8,559 nt of DNA, taken from positions 1 through 8,559 of the forward strand of contig CAZBZG010000207.1 in NCBI GenBank assembly GCA_964496245.1, given 5' to 3'. Below the pieces are notes generated by a model. It was not told the DNA's origin. It ran no database searches and was given only the letters and a program-made list of their open reading frames with translations. The translations under genes and the position numbers were made by a program. Shown here in pieces: positions 5,100 through 8,559 of the stretch; position 1 is the first letter of the stretch; the number at the start of each line of letters is the position of its first letter. Source of the DNA: CAZBZG01 sp964496245. GTDB lineage: Bacteria > Planctomycetota > SZUA-567.

Positions 5100-6794
5100 T
5101 CAGGCACCCTCCTCGCCGGAAGCCCTGCTGCGGCACCGCACCAGCCACGCAACCGCCCCGGCCGGCACGACCGCGAGCGCCAGCGGCACCAGGATCATGC
5201 GGCCGAGCGCGGGGTACGACGTACTGTAGTGGATCTGGTTGGCGAACTGCACGGCGAACAGATCCACGCCCGGCGGACTCACGACCACGGCGCCCCCCAC
5301 TTCGGCTAGAGACAGCACGTAGGCGATGAGCCATGCACCGGCCAGCGCCCCGCCGGAGAGCGGCAGAGCGACGCGCCGGACAAAGGCCCAGCCGCCGATG
5401 CCGTGCACGCGGGCGGCTTCCCAGAACGCCTCCGGCAGGTGACAGAACGCGATCCAGATCACGAGCACGGCAAGCGGAATGGTCCGGACCGCGTAGAGCA
5501 GCACCACGATGGCGGGCGTATCGTAGACGAGCTCGGGCACGCGGCTCAGCCCCATCGCATACCAGAACGGATGCTTCCAGAACTTGATCAAGGCCATGCC
5601 CGCCACCGGCGCCGGGGTGGCCAGCATCAGGAGCAGCGCGCTCCAGACCCCCGTCTTCACGGGCCGCGAGGGCGAGCGTCGAAGCAGCCACGCGCAGGGG
5701 GTGGCCAGCCCGACAGCGAGCGTCGCCCCGGCAGCCGCCAGCCCCACCGAACGGGCGGCCAGCCACACCTGGTCCTCCATCCCCCCCCAGAGCACGTCTG
5801 CGGACGTGGTCTGGCAGACGAACCACGCCAACTCGGCCAAGGGATACACGAACACCGCAACCGCGAGCGCAGGAAGACACGCCGCCGGCCTTCGCCAGAT
5901 GCCGAGTGCAAAGGACCTGGTCCCTGCGGTCAGGCGCGTTAGGGGCAGCGCAGCAAAGCGGCGGACCGCGGGCGCGAGGCCCACGCAGGCGGCCAGGGCT
6001 GCGACGAGCAGGGGCAGAGCCTGGAGGGTGGCGCGGCCGGTGTTCCATTCCAGCCGGAAGGCGAGGAAGATCTGCTCTGCATAGGTACGGGCCCAGACCG
6101 CATCCGTGACCGTGATCTCGGTCGCTGCGAGCACGGCCGTGAGCAGGGCGGCCGCGCCCACGCTCCAGCCGGCGAGCGGCAGGGTGACCCGCAGGAAGAC
6201 CCGGGCGGGCGGGCAGCCTAGCAGCGCCGCCTCCTCCACCTCCGGCGAGATGCTCTGAAGCCCGGCCGCCACCAGGAGCGTGGCAAGCGGGCTGTAGGCG
6301 AGCCCCATGATGAGCCCGGCGCCCAGCAGCTTGTGCGCCCAGGTCTGGGTCAGGAACGGGAGGCTGAGCGTGTGCACCCAGGCCGTGGTCGTGACGTAGA
6401 GGGGGGTGCACGCCAGAAGCAGCACGCCCAGCCACCAGAGGGGCCGGGCCGGTACGTTTGTGCGCGCGAGGAGCGCAGCGAGCGGGATGGCCACGACCAG
6501 CGCGACCGCCGAGGTCAGGCAGCTGACGAGCGCGGTGCTCGCCCCCCAGTCGACCAGGGGCTTGAGCGCGCCGGCCGCTGCCTGGAGAGGCGCCGGGGCC
6601 GCCAGCCACCCCCCCAGCACGTCCGCGCCCGCCCCCGCCACCAGGATGGCGAGCAATCCGAACGGCGCAAGCAGCACGCCCCAGCCCAGCACGAACAACC
6701 CTTCGACCAGCCCCGCGCCAAAGCCGCCCGTCTCCGGCACATCCGCAGTCGTGCCCGTTTTAGGATCGGAGGAGGATGGAGAATCCGCACGCAT
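5100..6794 (-). CDS. two-domain ABC transporter permease, ferric-iron (FbpB/SfuB) type
   Basis: A 564-aa inner-membrane protein with two fused permease (BPD_transp_1) halves and about 12 hydrophobic segments. Each half has the cytoplasmic EAA loop that contacts the ATPase: 'EEAALLGCPPARVFLRVTLP' (about 187-206) and 'EAARVHGIGGWAFVRRVALP' (about 459-478). This duplicated layout and length match the iron(III)/thiamine/putrescine-like permeases of the FbpB group; 'SLAEVGGAVVVSPPG' near the end resembles the FbpB 'E.....L.SPPG' region. The substrate cannot be decided from the sequence. No ATPase or binding protein lies beside it: pfkA is downstream and a divergent secreted protein upstream. The frame stays open to 7037, but residues upstream of the ATG at 6794 are not membrane-like and run into the divergent promoter. 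The chosen ATG has no Shine-Dalgarno and lies about 3 nt from the predicted transcription start, so it may be leaderless. Confidence 0.9.
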   Translation of the reverse strand: MRADSPSSSDPKTGTTADVPETGGFGAGLVEGLFVLGWGVLLAPFGLLAILVAGAGADVLGGWLAAPAPLQAAAGALKPLVDWGASTALVSCLTSAVALVVAIPLAALLARTNVPARPLWWLGVLLLACTPLYVTTTAWVHTLSLPFLTQTWAHKLLGAGLIMGLAYSPLATLLVAAGLQSISPEVEEAALLGCPPARVFLRVTLPLAGWSVGAAALLTAVLAATEITVTDAVWARTYAEQIFLAFRLEWNTGRATLQALPLLVAALAACVGLAPAVRRFAALPLTRLTAGTRSFALGIWRRPAACLPALAVAVFVYPLAELAWFVCQTTSADVLWGGMEDQVWLAARSVGLAAAGATLAVGLATPCAWLLRRSPSRPVKTGVWSALLLMLATPAPVAGMALIKFWKHPFWYAMGLSRVPELVYDTPAIVVLLYAVRTIPLAVLVIWIAFCHLPEAFWEAARVHGIGGWAFVRRVALPLSGGALAGAWLIAYVLSLAEVGGAVVVSPPGVDLFAVQFANQIHYSTSYPALGRMILVPLALAVVPAGAVAWLVRCRSRASGEEGA

Positions 6795-6803
6795 GGAATG
6801 AGG

Positions 6804-6832
6804 AGCATACCGCCTTGCGCGCGTGCTGGCAA
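6804..6832 (-). promoter_or_regulatory. sigma70-like promoter of the ABC permease gene
   Basis: -35 TTGCCA (6827-6832, 5 of 6), 17-bp spacer, -10 TATGCT (6804-6809, the same hexamer as pfkA). The predicted start is near 6797, only about 3 nt before the ATG at 6794. Confidence 0.62.
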
Positions 6833-6886
6833 GAACTCTCGGCACGCCGCTTGCAGGAAGCCTCTGACGAACCGCCTGCGCAAGGC
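6812..6886. repeat. 9-bp inverted repeat in the divergent control region
   Basis: GCCTTGCGC (6812-6820) and its exact reverse complement GCGCAAGGC (6878-6886), separated by 57 bp. The left copy lies in the spacer of the permease promoter. It could be a pair of looped operator sites, or chance in GC-rich sequence. Confidence 0.4.
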
Positions 6887-6901
6887 ATTGGCGAATGTCC
6901 C

Positions 6902-6945
6902 GCGCCTGCAGTGGGGAATTCTCCCACCCGCATGTGGGCGCCTGC
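6902..6945. repeat. direct repeat GCGCCTGC flanking alternating GTGGG/CCCAC arms
   Basis: GCGCCTGC occurs at 6902-6909 and 6938-6945 (36 bp apart). Between them are GTGGG (6911-6915), CCCAC (6923-6927) and GTGGG (6934-6938). The middle arm can pair with either neighbour, giving two mutually exclusive stems. The block ends 18 bp upstream of the -35 of the plus-strand gene, a usual place for an activator or repressor. Confidence 0.45.
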
Positions 6946-6962
6946 GACACGGGCCGGGACAA

Positions 6963-6991
6963 TTGACAGGTCCACCAGGCCGAAGTAGACT
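6963..6991 (+). promoter_or_regulatory. sigma70-like promoter of the secreted-protein gene
   Basis: -35 TTGACA (6963-6968), 17-bp spacer, -10 TAGACT (6986-6991). The predicted start is near 6998, leaving about 18 nt of leader. It faces away from the permease promoter 131 bp to the left. Confidence 0.72.
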
Positions 6992-7015
6992 GACAAGCAG
7001 ACGAAGGGAGCACCC

Positions 7016-7993
7016 ATGCACGCCACGCTTCGATCAACCGCCCTCTGCTGCATTGTCCTGCTCGGCGCGCCTCCGCACGCCTGCAAGCGGGCGATCGGGG
7101 CGGCCGCTACCCAGGAAGCGCCGCAAGACCTGCAGATGACCGTGCTCACCACCAAGGGCAAACTCTTCGAAGGCCGGCTGGACGGCTTTGCGAACGGGTT
7201 CCTGGTCCTGCGCCAGGAGGATCGCATCCTGGAGATCAGCCCCGCCCACATCCGCGCCCTGTTCGCCAACCGCGCGGACGCGGAGAAGGCCCTCGAGAAG
7301 GACGCCTGGCTCGACGCGAAATTCCAGCCGCCGGCCAAAGAGCCGGCAGAACGCCCGCGTCCTCCGGAAGAGCCCGTTTTGCGCCCCCCGGAGAGGCCTG
7401 CGGACCCGAAGCCTTCCGACCCCGCGCCCGAGGACCCCGAGAAGAAGCCGAAAGCCACCCTCCCCTCGGACCTGGAGCGGGAGTACTTTGCCAAACAACC
7501 GCCGTCCGGGGTCTGGCGGCAGGAGCACTTCTTCGACCAGTGCCTCAAGGACGCCATGCAGGTGGCCCGCGACTACCGGGAGAACCGCCGGGAGGCCTTG
7601 CGGGAACGCGCGCACGCGGTCGCCGCCAGGGCCATGGACGCGGCCAAGAATCCGAAGACCATGCTCACGCCGGATCTGTACAAGCCGGTGCTGCTGGCCA
7701 TGGCCTTCTCGCACGAAGCCGTGCACCTGCTCAAGGACGCGCTCGATCGCGCCGAGGACGAACAGAAGAAGAACGAACTCCAGAACAAGCTGAAGAGCGC
7801 CCACAAGGCCCCGGGCGTCTTCGTCTTTCTGCACCGGAAACAGATCCAGGATTCCGACCTGTCCGAGGCGGACAAGCGGACGGCCTCGCTTCGCCTGCGC
7901 AAGCTCTTCCAGGCAATCGGCGGCGGCGGCCGGCGACGGCCGGGCGCCCCCCGAACGCGGCCCGGGTTGCGCGAGCGTCCCAACCGCCCCTGA
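7016..7993 (+). CDS. secreted protein with Sm/SH3-like N-domain and helical C-domain
   Basis: A 325-aa protein I do not recognise. Residues 1 to about 30 read as a signal peptide (hydrophobic core 'ALCCIVLLGAPP', end near 'GAAA'); the Cys at 23 lacks a proper lipobox. Residues about 41-83 ('MTVLTTKGKLFEGRLDGF', 'FLVLRQEDRILEISPAHIR') look like a small five-stranded Sm/SH3-like barrel, of the 'L.T..G..FEG.L........ V...I..I' type common in exported planctomycete proteins. A Pro-rich, acidic/basic linker spans 105-147. Residues about 152-300 are charged and mostly helical ('FFDQCLKDAMQVARDYREN', 'EDEQKKNELQNKLKSAHK'). The C-terminus (302-325) is a Gly/Arg/Pro tail. AAGGGAG lies 5 nt before the ATG. 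It diverges from the ABC permease. Function unknown; the helical part has no enzyme motif I can name. Confidence 0.85.
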   Translation: MHATLRSTALCCIVLLGAPPHACKRAIGAAATQEAPQDLQMTVLTTKGKLFEGRLDGFANGFLVLRQEDRILEISPAHIRALFANRADAEKALEKDAWLDAKFQPPAKEPAERPRPPEEPVLRPPERPADPKPSDPAPEDPEKKPKATLPSDLEREYFAKQPPSGVWRQEHFFDQCLKDAMQVARDYRENRREALRERAHAVAARAMDAAKNPKTMLTPDLYKPVLLAMAFSHEAVHLLKDALDRAEDEQKKNELQNKLKSAHKAPGVFVFLHRKQIQDSDLSEADKRTASLRLRKLFQAIGGGGRRRPGAPRTRPGLRERPNRP

Positions 7994-8042
7994 GGCGCGT
8001 CTGCGTTCCCAGGGGTTCGGGCCGCCAGCCCTGTCCGCCTCA
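7991..8042 (+). terminator. possible two-tier stem-loop at the gene end
   Basis: TGAGGCG (7991-7997, including the stop codon) pairs exactly with CGCCTCA (8036-8042). Inside it CAGGG (8010-8014) pairs with CCCTG (8029-8033). No U tract follows, so intrinsic termination is not well supported; it may serve as a 3' end stabiliser or be incidental. Confidence 0.35.
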
Positions 8043-8062
8043 AGCGGGCAACAGGTTCGGCA

Positions 8063-8091
8063 TTGCAGGGCGTGCCGGCGGCGGGTATACT
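8063..8091 (+). promoter_or_regulatory. probable promoter of the kinase gene
   Basis: -10 TATACT (8086-8091, 5 of 6) with a weak -35 TTGCAG (8063-8068) at 17 bp. The predicted start is near 8098, giving a leader of about 99 nt. The weak -35 suggests an activator, low expression, or a wrong -35 call. Confidence 0.5.
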
Positions 8092-8100
8092 CGTGTAGGT

Positions 8101-8192
8101 CCGGGACGCCAGACTGGTCCCCGGCAGCCGACGTCAGACCCGACGTCGTGCCGAATGCGAGGCTTACGGCGAGCCGGTGCTGCGGCAGGCAC
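8101..8192 (+). other. foldable 5' leader of the kinase gene (three stem-loops)
   Basis: Stem 1: CCGGGAC (8101-8107) with GTCCCCGG (8117-8124), one bulged C. Stem 2: CGACGTC (8129-8135), loop AGACCC, GACGTCG (8142-8148), a perfect 7-bp stem made by a direct repeat of a palindromic core. Stem 3: GTGC (8177-8180) with GCAC (8189-8192), which would cover the weak AGG ribosome site before the ATG at 8197. It matches no riboswitch class I know. Confidence 0.4.
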
Positions 8193-8196
8193 TCCC

Positions 8197-8559
8197 ATGG
8201 CGACCACGATCCGCGAAAACACCACGATCGACGAGGTCTATACCCTGCGACAGCGGCTCGGCGAGGGCGGCATGTCGATCGTCTATCTGGCTGATGTGGA
8301 TCTCGACCGCTTCGACTACAGGCTGCTCTATGCGTTCACGCAGGTGCAGGGCGAGAGCCAGGGCGAGCGCCGCCGCAAGGCCGAGGCCTTCTGTCAGGAG
8401 GTGGCGCGGGACGCCCTCGATCCGGGCACGGTCCGCACCATTCTCAAGGCCCACAAGATCCCGCTACCCGAATCCACCGTGGCCGTCAAGGTCGCCAAGG
8501 ACGACGTGGACGCCGAGCGCTTCGAGGCCGAATGGCGGAACCTGCTCTGCCTCAACCAT
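8197..8559 (+). CDS. Hanks-type Ser/Thr protein kinase, N-lobe only (cut by window end)
   Basis: The first 121 codons of a gene that runs off the right edge. Kinase features seen: the glycine loop 'LGEGGMSIVYLA' (21-32), the ATP-anchoring lysine in 'VAVKVAK' (K98), and the alpha-C helix 'ERFEAEWRNLLCLNH' (107-121) with Glu112 placed nine residues before the His, as in 'EA..L..L.HPN' of bacterial kinases. In ordinary bacterial kinases roughly 18-20 residues separate the loop and the lysine; here there are about 73, so some 55 residues are inserted (about 35-92: 'DRFDYRLLYAFTQVQGE', a charged helix, 'LDPGTVRTILKAHKIPLPE'). No signal or membrane segment is visible so far; the catalytic loop is outside the window. 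It would phosphorylate Ser/Thr on unknown partners. The ATG has only a weak AGG upstream. Confidence 0.85.
   Translation, partial: MATTIRENTTIDEVYTLRQRLGEGGMSIVYLADVDLDRFDYRLLYAFTQVQGESQGERRRKAEAFCQEVARDALDPGTVRTILKAHKIPLPESTVAVKVAKDDVDAERFEAEWRNLLCLNH

Noticed and set aside
4285..6609. A 774-codon minus-strand frame across pfkA and the ABC permease
   Set aside because: It is out of frame with both recognised genes and crosses the pfkA promoter; its translation is Gly/Arg/Ala-rich with no membrane or enzyme motifs.
6795..7037. N-terminal extension of the ABC permease into the divergent region
   Set aside because: The extra 81 residues are not membrane-like, and they cover both divergent promoters and the start of the plus-strand gene.
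8164..8454. A 96-codon minus-strand frame opposite the kinase start
   Set aside because: It is the shadow of the kinase N-lobe, whose glycine loop, lysine and alpha-C Glu are all in register on the plus strand.

Overview
This is a GC-rich, gene-dense bacterial window with five protein genes on the minus strand downstream of a single good promoter, three further minus-strand genes that each have their own promoter-like signal, and two plus-strand genes at the right end. Several features suggest a Planctomycetota-like or related PVC bacterium: small Cys-rich proteins of a kind I associate with planctomycetes, secreted proteins combining simple scaffold domains with TPR or Sm/SH3-like barrels, and a Hanks-type kinase. 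No rRNA or other marker gene is present, so this lineage call is an inference. I see no mobile element, CRISPR array, tRNA or rRNA.

Layout. Minus strand, read right to left: positions 2763 to 1 hold a compact run of a 64-aa Cys-rich protein, a 170-aa conserved-looking protein of unknown function, purE (de novo purine synthesis), mtnA (methionine salvage) and the 5' part of a gene whose product resembles the cytosolic FHIPEP/FlhA region without its membrane part. A sigma70-like promoter lies just upstream (2799-2827). Next is an exported or membrane-anchored protein with a zinc ribbon, a PEGA-like domain and TPRs (2881-3882), then ATP-dependent phosphofructokinase pfkA (3993-4982), then a 564-aa two-domain ABC permease of the ferric-iron type (5100-6794). 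The last three each have a matching -35/-10 pair.

Plus strand: a secreted protein with an Sm/SH3-like N-terminal domain (7016-7993) diverges from the ABC permease across a 221-bp region with repeats and two opposed promoters. It is followed by the start of a Ser/Thr protein kinase gene (8197 to the window end), whose N-lobe carries an unusual insert of about 55 residues between the glycine loop and the catalytic lysine. About 100 nt of foldable leader precede that gene.

PurE and MtnA both belong to nucleotide/one-carbon metabolism. PfkA is central glycolysis. The permease is an orphan here, with no ATPase or binding protein beside it. The most unusual items are the free-standing FlhA-like protein next to mtnA, the kinase insert, the predicted exported zinc ribbon, and a predicted leaderless start for the permease.
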